A DNA stretch of 64,000 nt from the NCBI RefSeq assembly GCF_019320115.1, contig NC_089581.1, forward strand, positions 10,541,707 to 10,605,706, given 5' to 3'. The stretch comes from Miscanthus floridulus. Its lineage: Eukaryota > Streptophyta > Magnoliopsida > Poales > Poaceae. Below are positions 11,708-22,012 of the stretch, piece by piece (the first letter of the stretch is position 1; each line of letters opens with the position of its first letter). Under the pieces are notes generated by a model, which had not been told where the DNA came from, searched no databases, and was given only the letters and a program-made list of their open reading frames with translations. The position numbers and the translations under genes are program-made.

Positions 11708-11716
11708 TTATATAGG
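11708..11716 (-). promoter_or_regulatory. TATA box for the antisense gene
   Basis: Plus CTTATATAG reads CTATATAAG on minus, within GGCCTATATAAGGGC. It lies about 150 bp upstream of the open frame at 11560, with a pyrimidine-rich leader between. Position and sequence fit a class II core promoter for the antisense transcript. Confidence 0.55.
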
Positions 11717-12040
11717 CCGCGGGTAGGTGGTCCGGCTCCCGCCATACAACGGTCATCTCCGGAGAATTCGCCTGCCGCACAACGATCATCTCCGAAAAAG
11801 TCGCAAGGTATACAACGGAAACTGATACGGCATAAACGGCCACACCGTAGGACAACGGCTAGATTTGCCGCCCAACGGCTACTCTCAACGAGACCAGCGG
11901 CCGCACTAGAGCGGGCCAGGGGGGAAGTAGCGAGGCCTCGCTCGGAGACGCCAATGCGTGTGGCCTCCGCCCCCGCCCCCATGGACGCCTTTGGTCAAGG
12001 CGTTTTGAGCTCACGACACGCTCAGGCGAACCGTGGTCTC

Positions 12041-12053
12041 AAAAGGGGGGAAC
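12041..12053 (+). other. Polypurine tract
   Basis: AAAAGGGGGGAAC directly precedes the TG of the 3' LTR, as required for plus-strand DNA priming. Confidence 0.8.
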
Positions 12054-12871
12054 TGTTGTGACACGGCCTCGGCGGGTGGCGAAGGCGTCCGACGGCGAGG
12101 TGTCGCCAAGGCGTCTTCGACCGTCTTAGGGCGAAAATCTGGCGCTGACTAAAGGAACTTTCCTGGCTATGCTCGTAGGCGCTGCATTAGGCTCAGCGAG
12201 CTTGTCGCGGATTCCGCCCGGGCCAGGCACAGACATCTCCGGCCGCTCAGGCGGACGCCGCCCCGCTTCGGCTGACGGGCGTCTCCGGCGAGGAGGGCGG
12301 AGGCCGTCCTACCCCTGAATTAATCAAACAAACAATCTTGCCTAGGTGTGTGCAGGTACCTAAGCGCAGGCGCCGTGGTCCGCACGAGCGCGCTAGCATG
12401 GCCCCCGCGCGACCGGGCGGAGACCTACGGATGATGTCTCCGACCGGACCGGCGGAGACCCGCGTAGGCAGCGGCGCGCCCCTGAAGACGGAGGCCAACG
12501 TCGGGAACCCAGGCCTCTGGGCCGAAGACCGAGGCACGGTGGGCCGGTCGCTTATGGAGGCCCATTACTTGAAGACGGTGTGGCAGGATTGCCCCGCAAA
12601 AAAGAGACTAGTGGCGGAATATTCCAGGAATGTACTGTAGCAGTTGAGGGGCATTGTAATAAATTATGTCAAGAAGTAGTTGAGCCCTATAAAGAGGGAA
12701 TACTTGTAACAGTGCGGAAGGATGGTGGATGAATTAATGAAACCATAGCTTTCCGTGCCAGTTTCCTACACGCCCACCTGTCGCGCCTGTCCCGAGCCTC
12801 CGCCCGAGGGCGACGCCTGGTGGGCGGAGGCCTCTGTTTCCCCCACGCTGTCTGAGACCGCTAGTCTAACA
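12054..12871 (+). repeat. 3' LTR of the Tat-like element (818 bp)
   Basis: Same start and end as the 5' LTR. The end reads CTAGTCTAACA, one base shorter than its partner. TATA-type CTATAAAG at 12687-12694. It is followed at once by the TSD TAGCT. Confidence 0.92.
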
Positions 12872-12960
12872 TAGCTGGTGAATATGCTGAATCAGTGTGC
12901 TGTAATATGGCTCTGGAATCGGTTTGCACAATCCGAAATGATCTCCAACAGGTATGTACT
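12872..12960 (+). pseudogene. LINE RNase H-like fragment, continuation
   Basis: After the TSD the interrupted LINE sequence resumes with codons for EYAESVCCNMALESV-like residues. It directly continues the CNRAAHVLA segment that ends at 1162. Beyond 12960 a 14-bp direct repeat, AGAAGCTGGACCTT (12962-12975 and 12989-13002), brackets a short TTTTTTGAGAAT filler. Confidence 0.6.
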
Positions 12961-13146
12961 CAGAAGCTGGACCTTTTTTTTTGAGAATAGAAGCTGGACC
13001 TTATATATATGTCACCAAAAGAAATTCTCCTAAATATATAGATAAATTTACAAAACATTATCGACAATCAATAATAAATAGGAGCAGATAACAAAACAGA
13101 ACGGCATGTGTTTAATATAATTTCACACTTTCACCTTAGTGCGGGC

Positions 13147-13155
13147 TATATATAA
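13147..13155 (+). promoter_or_regulatory. TATA-like box
   Basis: TATATATAA within GGCTATATATAAGCC, about 180-240 bp upstream of the open frame at 13325. It could be the core promoter of the small gene-like unit below. Only sequence and position support it. Confidence 0.35.
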
Positions 13156-13324
13156 GCCTATAACGAACTACCATCGACCAGTGGCTAGCTCACTTTACAC
13201 ACTCCAGCTCTTCCGAGATTGGATGCATGCATGCTCTTTTTACCTCATAATTTCTTTATAAGCTACTGTTATTTCTTCACAACTGCCCACACTGAGCATT
13301 TTATTTTTGCTGCATTCGGAATGA

Positions 13325-13907
13325 GCGGCATCAGGAAAGTCTGGTGGACGGTGCTTTTCCTGCCTCCGCCATTTCCTTGACCTGGCAAGTCTGTTGGACG
13401 AACAGATTAGCCGCAGCGCCATCTTGATGGCCGTGGAGGAGGTTGAATTCGCTCTATCTGATCTATCCGTAGCAGCTGTGTGGGACTTGTACAAGAGATG
13501 CGGGGGTCACCGTCAATCCGTACCTCAAGATAAGAACAGCTGCAACCATGGCTCTGCGCCTCCGCCGTCACCACCGCCATCGTCGGCCATGCCCGAGGCA
13601 CCATCAGCTCCCTCCTGGCCGCTGAGGGTGCGGGTTCCAGTCGGGCTGTTGTCCGCTGCAGCCGTAGCTGGTATCATCTTTGCCGCCGTCAAAATAGTAC
13701 TATGGCTTTCGCGACCAGTAGAAGGTAACTATAAGCTTATTAGTTATTAGCTGCACTAGTACGTACTCCACTAGAATGTTAACAGAAATGTATACAGTAA
13801 CGGCCGGATGATGACAACTCTTCCGCATGCGAGTTCCAGCGCCACCACCTCCGGCTCAAGACGTGGATGCGGCCACAGCCACAAGGGAGCGCGTGGCTGC
13901 CGATTGA
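13325..13907 (+). pseudogene. Unrecognised small gene-like unit with one membrane segment, possibly two exons
   Basis: Open frame from 13325 to 13750 without an obvious ATG; an ATG-led reading at 13321 is in another frame. The encoded residues include a proline-rich stretch (PPPSPPPSS) and a strongly hydrophobic segment, VGLLSAAAVAGIIFAAVKIV, long enough for one membrane helix. A donor at 13724|13725 (GAAG|GTAACT) and an acceptor at 13839|13840 would join, in frame, to a short exon ending at TGA 13905-13907. I recognise no family. The absent start codon and the transposon surroundings favour a decayed gene or chance frame over a working gene. Confidence 0.3.
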
Positions 13908-16361
13908 AGAATACTGGTACAAAGCGCGCGCCATCGCGCGCGTAGGCGAAGAGACTATGGCCAGTACAGAACTACAGAGAGAAAATATATGTTTGGTACA
14001 TGGTTTGAAAATCAAGTAAAAGTGGTAGCCAAATATATACATCAGCGAGGTACAAACTTGAGTAAGGCATCTGTTATGTGGTTAGATGGTGGACAACAAT
14101 TTACATTTCTGAAAGAGACATGACAATGTAGCGATAGATTTTTTTATTAAAAAAGAAACATGGTACATCAGCGAGGTACAAACTCTAGTACTGAAATTGA
14201 TTCAGGGAGGTAGAGAGCGGTGAAAGTTTCTAGGTCCAAACTCAAAAAATAGTTAAGCTAGAGCAGTGAAATTTGCACCAACTCCAGTACTGAAATTTTG
14301 AGGTAGGTCTGATGCTAAATGCGTAGACAACTTCATACCGTATCATGCGGCGTTTGTATATCACCTGCCACACCAAAAGATTGAGGATCAGACCTTGACC
14401 ACTTATTGTAGTCTCTGTATTCTTCTAAAATTTTGCAGACAAATGCTGCTAAAATGGTTGTGTGCATGGTTTTAACGTGGTTCAGTTCAGAGTTTCAGAG
14501 AATGTATTAATGTTATGTTGCAGACTACACAACTTAAACAGTTTAGGCTTCAGAAAGAAACCTGAACTTCTGTCAGTCCTTAATGGAGGTAATCCAGACC
14601 CCACGCAGCACCGATCATGATCTGCAGCCTCAGCCTCCACGAAACGGCACCTATAGTCCTGATGTGGGCACATATTTGCAGTTTGTGCATGTACTAAGTA
14701 ATAGATTCAATTTAACCTGTAATGTCCATACAACAGAAATGCCAAATCCACAGAGTTTGGCCATCCTGTGGACAATATGTCTTCAGAATTTTCAGACAAT
14801 ATTTATATATGTCCTGGAAAGTGAAAATTCTGATGAAACTGCCAATTATAGTAAAAAATGGATACGCGTGCAAATTAGTCTGTAAATTTGTATGGACTCC
14901 ACAAAATTGCTGTTTTGATATGTATGATCAGGAACTCTGATTAGTTCTAAAAAAAGGCTTTGACAGAGAAGCAAAAAAGGAAGCAAGCAGCAGACCTAAA
15001 GGATGTGCTTATTAAGGCTGTCATATATATGTGACAAATTCAGCTAGGCTCATAACTTATTTTCATTTGTTACTCTTTCGGTTCATTGGAAAAATCAAAC
15101 ATGTGCAGTCTGCAAACACGCATGTTGTTGGAAAACGGCTGACCCGAAGAACTAAATATAGTCACTGATTTGTTAGTATACTAATCAAATTTCTGGTACA
15201 CATATTTGCAAAAGGCACGGTTAAACAATCTGCTAGAATAGGTACTCCGTTTTTTTGCTCGGCAAAAGGGAAGATCGTCAATGGTACATAATCGGGAGGT
15301 CTTTTTATCACCATTCAATTTTGTATGAACATGTGTGAGAAATGTATGTGTAAGCAGAGCTAAAATTTTCATGTAATAGTTGTATCGAAGCACAAACCAA
15401 GGTGTACTCAGAATTGAAAGGAACAGGAGAACCAAAAAGTGATCACTGATAAGCAAAGCGTTTGACAATGTAATCTCCGGGAATAGGGAATATGACCATA
15501 GACAATGATTAGAGGCATACAATCAAGACGAATATATCTATGACTTCATAGGCAATGATCAGGAGCTCAGATTGGACAATTATATGTTTTTGACATCACC
15601 GACAATGATCATAAGCAAGCATGACCGAAAAACCAAAGGCAACGATTAGATTAGACAAAAGGAGAAACTATCAGAGGCAATGGCATCAGAAGTTGTACAT
15701 TTTAGTGGGGGTTCCGTCAAGGAGACGGCATCCACGGCAGGCAGAGGAACGTGTACCATTCCATCCACCTCAGTTCTCACTTAACAGGCTGAGAAGAGAT
15801 GGAAAAAAAACAGAATCAACATTGCTCATGATCATCGCCTCAGTTATCAACATAGCAGGGAGATTTAAAGGAAGAATCATCATAGCTCCCGAACATTGCT
15901 TCAGTTATCAGAAAAAAGGAAGGGGTGTAAACTGTGCAACGGTAGCCCATGATCACTGCAATCAAACATTAAACATGGTTTATGATGTAATCATCACAGC
16001 AGCAGCCCCTTCCCTAAAAATTAATCCAACAGCAAGAGCAAAGCGCATTCATCATTGCACGAGGAAAATGCAAACGATACACACAAAATTATGAGGACTA
16101 CAATGTACTACAAAATCAAGCAAATATCATTGACATGGTGATGTCGTCAGATATCTAGCAAAATACCTGGGTACTCTCAAGACAGCCAAACCAAGCAGGT
16201 CACATGGTGTGGAACCCAAAAAAAATTGCAGTAACCATACACATGGGTAAAGGGAAAAGGGGGACAACAATAGATCTAGGGCCAAGTTGACCTTGGCTTG
16301 TGGCCAAGCAAACGTTTTGTGGGCGACGTGGCCATGCTGAGTGAATTTCAGGAGATGTATC
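13908..16361. other. Intergenic sequence without recognisable gene
   Basis: AT-rich, with no frame showing a domain I recognise. It contains a 21-bp direct repeat, TACATCAGCGAGGTACAAACT minus its last base, at 14038-14058 and 14164-14184, bracketing a 105-bp A/T-rich segment. The pair could be the TSD of a small retroposed insertion. Confidence 0.5.
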
Positions 16362-17720
16362 TGTTGAAACATCGGTTTCTAACAAGAGTGAGAAGTGGGC
16401 GGAGGCCTTCGTCTTAGGTCGGGGTCTCCGCCCGCGATGGGCGGAGGCCGGCCTCCGCCTAAGACGGACGGAGGTCCCTGAACGCAGCGCACTCCTGTCG
16501 GACAAAATCCTCTGATGAAGGCTCCAGACAGAAGGTCTCTAAACGAGGGATTTAGTAGGCTTTGGCCAAGTAGGAGTAAGAGAAAGGGGCGGAGGCCCTC
16601 GGCTTTGGCCGATGCTCCGGACTCGGGCTTTGGCTCAGGCTCTGCCTGAAAGAGAGAGTGAGGATCAAGTACCGACTCACAAGAACTAGGGTTTCATAAT
16701 TGCTTCACCAACCTCCCCCTCACAGTTACAAGTGTTCCCTATTTATAGGGCTCAACTACCACTTTACAGAGTTTACAACAGTGCCCCTCAACTGCTACGG
16801 TATATTCTAGGAATATTCCAGCCCTAGTGTCTAACCTCAGGGGTGTTCTCATCACACCGTCTCGCGATGTCTTCATCTTGGACCTAAGCCGACGCCCACT
16901 AGAGGCCCATCAACTGTCCCCACGTATGCCTTGCTAACTTGATGGTTCCTTGATGGGCCTCCGCCACCCTGGGGAACACCTTCACCATGATTACTGCGCT
17001 TGGCCTCCGCTGTCCCGGGGAGAGCCTCCACCATCCCGGGGCAAAACTCCACCGTCATTCTTGTACTAGGCCTCCGCCATCTTGGGGAGAGCCTCCGCCG
17101 GCTATACCTCCGCCGTCTTGGGGGGAAGCCTCCGTCGGCTAGACCTCCGCCGTCTTGGGGAGAGCCTTCGTCGGCTAGGCCTCCACCGTCTTGGGGAGAG
17201 CCTCCACCGGCTGGGCCTCCGCCGTCTTGGGGAGAGCCTTCGCCGGCTCAGCCTCCGCCATCTTGGGGAGAGCCTCCGCCAGCTAGGCCTCCGCTGTCTT
17301 GGGGAGAGCCTCCGTCGGCTAGGCCTCCGCCGTCTTGGGGAGAGCCTCCGTCGGCTATACCTCCACCGTCTTGGGGGAAGCCTCCGTCGGCTAGACCTCC
17401 GCCGTCTTGGGGAGAGCCTTCACCGGCTAGGCCTCCGCCGTCTTGGGGAGAGCCTTCGCCGGCTCAACCTCCGCCATCTTGGAGAGAGCCTCCGCCGGCT
17501 GGGCCTCCGCCGTCTTGGGGAGAGCCTCCACCGGCTAGGCCTCCGCCGTCTTGGGGAGAGCCTCCGCCGGCCGGGCCTCTGCCGTCTTAGGGAGAGCCTC
17601 TACCTGCTAGGCCTCCGTCGTCTTGGGGAGAGCCTCCACCGGCCAGGCCTCCACCATTATTCCTTCATCAGGCCTCTTCGAGGGGGAGTTGACCCATACT
17701 CCATATGGGCTCCCCCAACA
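16362..17720 (-). repeat. 3' LTR of the reverse Tat-like element (about 1.36 kb)
   Basis: Minus-strand start TGTTGGGGGAGCC at 17720, TATA box CTATAAATAG at 16739-16748, end at 16362 (TG on plus). Upstream of the TATA box, U3 is dominated by a 36-bp tandem array. A perfect 20-bp palindrome, GGCGGAGGCCGGCCTCCGCC, lies at about 16440-16459. Confidence 0.65.
17068..17660. repeat. 36-bp minisatellite in the LTR, about 16 copies
   Basis: The unit contains GGCCTCCGCCGTCTTGGGGA then GAGCCTCCGCCGGCTA. GTCTTG recurs at 17115, 17152, 17188 and 17224, spacing 36-37. Because 36 is divisible by three, the array stays open in two plus-strand frames (PPPSWGEPPSAR-type and RLGESLRRLGL-type 12-residue repeats). 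I regard these as by-products, not proteins. Confidence 0.9.
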
Positions 17721-18409
17721 GTAGCCCCTCAGCTACTAGGTTATGGACGGTACTACATGACCTGGTAGATGTTCATACAAGAAGAGGCGCTATACAACCC
17801 AGATCTTGGTAGCGAGGATTGCCCTCCGCAACTCGTTCATGCACGCCTCGCTAAAAACTCCATCCCAAAAACCCTATGGGAAAAAAGGGCATGGAGAAAA
17901 GAGCACGCGCATGACTCTAACATATACATGCACTAATTCCTTAGGCTTTCAGCTCTAGGTGCCTTTATCTTCCAGATTTCTTCATCTATGGCCTTTGGCT
18001 CCTTCTGCTGCTTCTATGGCATGGTTCATCGGCTTCGCTCAGTGCTCTGGTCTTCATTTCTGGGACCTTCACGATGCGTAGGTCTGTATCCTTGAGGCCT
18101 TTGCTTCTGATGTCTTTTTGGCACACAAGTGTGTCTCCAAGGCCCGATTGTATGAGCCTTCGTCTGTGTCTCTTCTCGGTGCAGAGGTCTTCACCTTTGG
18201 GTCTTCCGCCATTGGTGTCATCTCAGCGTGTGGGTCTCCGCCTCCAAGACCTCCCCAGGTCTTCATCTCTGGGGTCTTCGCCTCTAGTGCCTTCATGATG
18301 CGCAGGCCTTTGCTTCCGAAGCCTTCGTAGGTGTTCATCTCCGAGGTCTTTACCTCCGAGTCTGGTATCGTCTTGGCGTACTGGCCTCTATAGGCCTTCG
18401 ACTTTTCTT

Positions 18410-18680
18410 CGGGTGGAGGTCTTCATCTCCGATCCTTCTTTGGGCGGAGGTCTTCGACTTTTCTTTGGGCGGAGGTCTTCATCTCTGATCCTTCTTTGGG
18501 TGGAGGTCTTCGTCTTTTCTTCAGGCGGAGGTCTTCGTCTCTGATCCTTCTTTGGGTGGAGGCCTTCGTCTTTTCTTCAGGCGGAGGTCTTCGTCTCTGA
18601 TCCTTCTTTGGGTGGAGGCCTTCGTCTTTTCTTCAGGCGGAGGTCTTCGTCTCCGATCCTTCTTTGGGTGGAGGCCTTCA
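18410..18680. repeat. 56-bp tandem array, about 5 copies
   Basis: The unit contains CTGATCCTTCTTTGGGTGGA followed by GGCCTTCGTCTTTTCTTC-like sequence. CTGATCC recurs at 18485, 18541 and 18597, period 56. It lies in the internal region of the reverse Tat-like element. Confidence 0.85.
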
Positions 18681-18874
18681 AATAAATCTTTGTTCACGAG
18701 TGCTAGACAAAAGGCCTCACGCTCCTGAGTGGTTGGTCCTCCGGTGCACTCCCCTAGCCCCTCTTGGCTGGCATTTGTGGCCGAGTTTTTAGCCGCGATT
18801 GGTGTAGTCGACATAGTCATAGTAGTCGAGGTAGAAGGTTGTTGTGAGGCCTTCAAACTATTGCTCATGAGCAC
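18521..18874 (-). pseudogene. Possible coding remnant of the reverse Tat-like element
   Basis: The minus frame contains MSNSLKASQQPSTSTTMTMS and SQEGLGECTGGP, then runs into the 56-bp array. Similar GLG...LVLMSNSLKAS-like sequence continues upstream to about 18900. It may be the tail of an element-encoded protein rather than chance, but I cannot name a domain. Weak evidence. Confidence 0.25.
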
Positions 18875-19529
18875 CAGGCAAAAAGACTTGATGCCCCGAA
18901 GAAGCTGGTCCGCATGCTTCCCTAGCCCCTCTTGGCTAGTGCTCGTGACCAGGTCCTTAGTGACGCTTGGTGTAGGCGACGCAGTTGTAGTAGTGGAAGT
19001 AGGTGTTCAGAACCAAGTTTGCCGATGTAGACGTCGACGAAGGTGTTGTAGAACTTGGTGTCGAAGGTGTCGATGGAGGTTCTTGAGCCATATTGCAAAA
19101 GTTGTTTGACAGAGGCGATGTTTTTGTACACGATGAAGGTGTCGATGAAGCCCCTCATGCCATCGTGTTGGCGGAGGCTAGTTGTCATGGTTTTGCCGAA
19201 GGTCCTCCTGCAAAGCTGCTTGGCGAAGGCCAAAAGGTGTTTTTGGTGGAGGCGATGTTGGTGAAGTTACCGAAGATGGTTGCGGAGCCCCTCATGCCGA
19301 AGAGCTTGGTGAAGGTGATGCCTACATAGATGCTAACGCCGCGTGTCGAAGGCCGGAGAAGTCATAAAAATGCAACTGAGTTGATCTCCTACATTTTTAG
19401 GGACTTAGGTTGGGCATTATAGCTTCGTCGAATATCGACTTGCTTTGCAAGTCTTTCGACACCCGAAAAGGCACTGACTTTCCCACTAGCTACAAAAGAT
19501 GGTTAGTCATTTATATGATACATGAAGGT

Positions 19530-19745
19530 AGCACGAGAGCCTTAGCCCCGTGACCTGGTGCCCGTGTTGGTTCAGGACTTCTTCCAGGATTTGATGTCTC
19601 AGCACGACAGCCTTAGCTTCGTGACCTGGTGCCCGTGTTGTTTTAGAACTTCTTCTAGGATTTTGATGTCTCAGCACGACAGCCTTAGCTTCATGACCTG
19701 ATGCCCGTGTTGTTTCAGGACTTCTTCTAGGATTTTGTTGCATAG
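19530..19745. repeat. 71-72-bp tandem array, 3 copies
   Basis: Unit starts GCACGA at 19531, 19602 and 19674. Each copy holds GACCTGGTGCCCGTGTTG (or a close variant) and an ACTTCTTCTAGGATTTT-like stretch. Internal to the reverse Tat-like element. Confidence 0.85.
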
Positions 19746-20354
19746 AGTCATGGCGCCTGTGTATTCTCGGGACTTCTTCCGGGTGGCCCGGGCCATGCGT
19801 TGTAATGTACTTACACAATATATGTATGCAATGATGAGAATGATAGCATTTGCGCAAAAATATTTAAAATGTGTAAAGTTATTATGCATCCTGCAAAAAT
19901 GATGGTAAAGTTTGAATAAAAGATAAGCTCTGCATTATATGAGAGGGTTATAGTTTAGATAGCTTGTGAAGGCTACCATTTGAGGACCTGCACGGGTATG
20001 GATGTAACTAGTATTGAATGTATAAGTAATCAGTTCCCTACGAAGGTTATACACAATAACATTGTGTTGATGCATATTATAAATATTTGAGAAAGAGATT
20101 GAATAACACAACCTGCAAAAATGAGAGAAAGTGTTAGCGTTAGACGGCTCAAAGGTTTAGTCACTGCCAAAGGTCTATTGCTGATGGAAACCAACTGACT
20201 GATGAAGGCCAGTAACTGACAAAGTTTGCTAACTGTCGAAGGCCTATGACTGATGGAGGTTGCTAAAAACCAATAATAGGTGAAGTCCACTAACTCATGA
20301 AGAACATGACTGTCGAAGGCCCAAACTGACAAAGGCCAAAGACTGACAAAGGTT

Positions 20355-20765
20355 GTTAACTGATCGAAGGCTGATCACTGACTGATGACGGAGGCTGCTG
20401 ACTGATCGAAGGCTGCCTACTGACTGATGACGGAGGCAGCACTAATCGAAGGCTGCCCACTGACTGATGATGGAGGCTGCACTGATCGAAGGCTGCCCAC
20501 TGACTGATGACGGAGGCTGCTCTGATCGAAGGCTGCCCACTGACTGATGACGGAGGCTGCTGACTAATCGAAGGCTGCCCACTGACTTATGACGGAGGCT
20601 GCTCTGATCGAAGGCTGCTCACTGACTGATGACGGAGGCTGCACTGATCGAAGGCTGCCCACTGACTTATGACGGAGGCTGCTCTGATCGAAGGCTGCCC
20701 ACTGACTTATGACGGAAGCTGCTCTGATCGAAGGCTGCCCACTGACTGATGACAGAGGCTGCACT
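20355..20765. repeat. 40-bp tandem array, about 10 copies
   Basis: The unit is approximately ATCGAAGGCTGCCCACTGAC plus TGATGACGGAGGCTGC. Copies start near 20401, 20441, 20481, 20521, 20563 and 20603, with 40- and 42-bp spacings. A near-palindromic GGGCGGAGGCCGGCCTCTGCC lies just right of it (about 20800), echoing the LTR palindrome at 16440. Confidence 0.9.
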
Positions 20766-22012
20766 AACATATAATGACGACTAGTCTCCGCCTAAGATGG
20801 GCGGAGGCCGGCCTCTGCCTAAGACGGGCGGAGGTTGTTGGCTGTTGAATACCACTTACTAGAGAAGGCCATTTGTAGATGAATATTCACTGACTCATAG
20901 AGGATCACTGAGTTATCTGATAAGTGTTGAATATTTCATGAGAACCACTGACTGGCGGAGGTTATTGACTGATTCATATAATTGTTGGGCAGATATGTGA
21001 TGAAGGCTGATCACTTAACGAGAAGAATTGCCTGTTGTAGAGTATTGACTGATTTGGCTTGAGGAGGTGAAAACACGCATATAACGAATGAAAATAAATT
21101 CTAAGGGAGGATAAGAGATACTTACAGTACTGGTGACCTGCATGTTATTGAAAAAGAGATTCGACAAGAGTTGAAAATTGTTTTAAGTTTAGCCGGGTTA
21201 GGACCAAGCATGTATAGCCACTTAGGCCATGCTTTGATTGTGGAGAAGGCCACGAGAAGATTTTTAGTCACATTGGTGACAAGTTGTATGCAAGGTATTT
21301 AAATTTTGCCTTAAGAGGCGAAGGTTTGATCAAGAATGCGTCAAAATAAATCATAAGAGCAAGAGTACTAGGCATTAATTAAAAACTGGCAAGAATTATT
21401 CTCTCGCACTAGATTGGTACCTTAGGTGTGGTGTATGCGTTGGATCGCCAAGGTTGCAAAGGTAGCATATATGTGATCTAAATCTCTAAAGGCTTATATA
21501 GATTTTGCACATCTTTTCATAAACAGAGTAAAGGCATCATAGTGGCTAGCGGAAGTTGTAGGATCAATATGATGAGAATATCTGGTTACGAAATCCAGAC
21601 TCATAAAACTTTTTACTGGATTTTGCGAAGTTATTAGCAAAAATAGAAATAAGAGCAGAGTACGGAGTTATCAAAATATAAAAATATGAGCAAAGATGAA
21701 ATCAGAGGGTAGTGCTGCTTTTATTTCTGAAAGCCTTCTAATCTTTGTGGAAACTTTTTTAAGTAGTAGCGGCTGAAGGCTTTAGGAGTTCAGCTAAAAA
21801 TTCTTCTTCTTTTCTTTCTCTTTAGATCTTAGATAGTCTTTACAGAGGTGTAAGTATGTCGTACACTCATACCTTCACCCAAAGGTTCTTACCGTCCTTT
21901 GAGGTTCACTGCCAATCTGCTAATGAAGTCGTTGCAACAAAGGCTAAGCCGAAGAAGGTGTGCCGACGAAGGCAGGTCGAAGAAGGTCCTCTGATGAAGG
22001 TCTAGCCAGAGA

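Larger units (their letters stand above)
1163..12871 (+). mobile_element. Ty3/Gypsy LTR retrotransposon, Tat-like lineage, 11.7 kb, full-length but defective
   Basis: Two near-identical terminal repeats (1163-1982 and 12054-12871) begin TGTTGTGACACGG and end in ...AACA. They are bounded by a perfect 5-bp TSD, TAGCT (1158-1162 and 12872-12876). A primer-binding-type sequence follows the left LTR and a purine tract precedes the right one. Order inside: gag, protease, RT, then truncated integrase, a 68-bp tandem array, and a long antisense gene. Pol order is Gypsy-type, and an extra antisense ORF between pol and the 3' LTR is a known trait of the Tat lineage. It is inactivated by nonsense codons, a frameshift and an internal pol deletion. 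It interrupts the LINE. Confidence 0.93.
16362..22012 (-). mobile_element. Reverse-oriented Tat-like LTR retrotransposon, 3' part only
   Basis: On minus, a tract GCTGAGGGGCTAC (17721-17733) precedes a TGTTGGGGGAGCC LTR start at 17720. The LTR runs to ...TTCAACA at 16362. Its middle is clearly related to the first Tat-like LTR (shared GTTGAGCCCTATAAA core and GGGAACACTTGTAAC, read on minus). Upstream, 17734-22012 is internal, mostly non-coding and repeat-filled. No 5' LTR, gag or pol is present, so the 5' side is missing. The right end abuts a truncated Mutator-like transposase with no visible TSD. Confidence 0.65.

Noticed and set aside
13914..13945. GCGCGCGCCATCGCGCGCG as a possible regulatory palindrome
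   Set aside because: Short alternating GC runs without supporting context.
16362..17720. Interpretation as a solo LTR
   Set aside because: A polypurine tract and repeat-filled internal sequence adjoin it at 17721 and beyond, and no matching 5-bp duplication flanks 17720, so a truncated element fits better.
17000..17768. Two long overlapping plus-strand frames with 12-residue repeats
   Set aside because: They arise because a 36-bp minisatellite in an LTR is divisible by three. Both frames are equally open and neither has a non-repeat domain.
18400..20770. Regular direct repeats considered as a CRISPR array
   Set aside because: Units are contiguous tandem copies without unique spacers, no cas genes occur, and the DNA is clearly plant nuclear.
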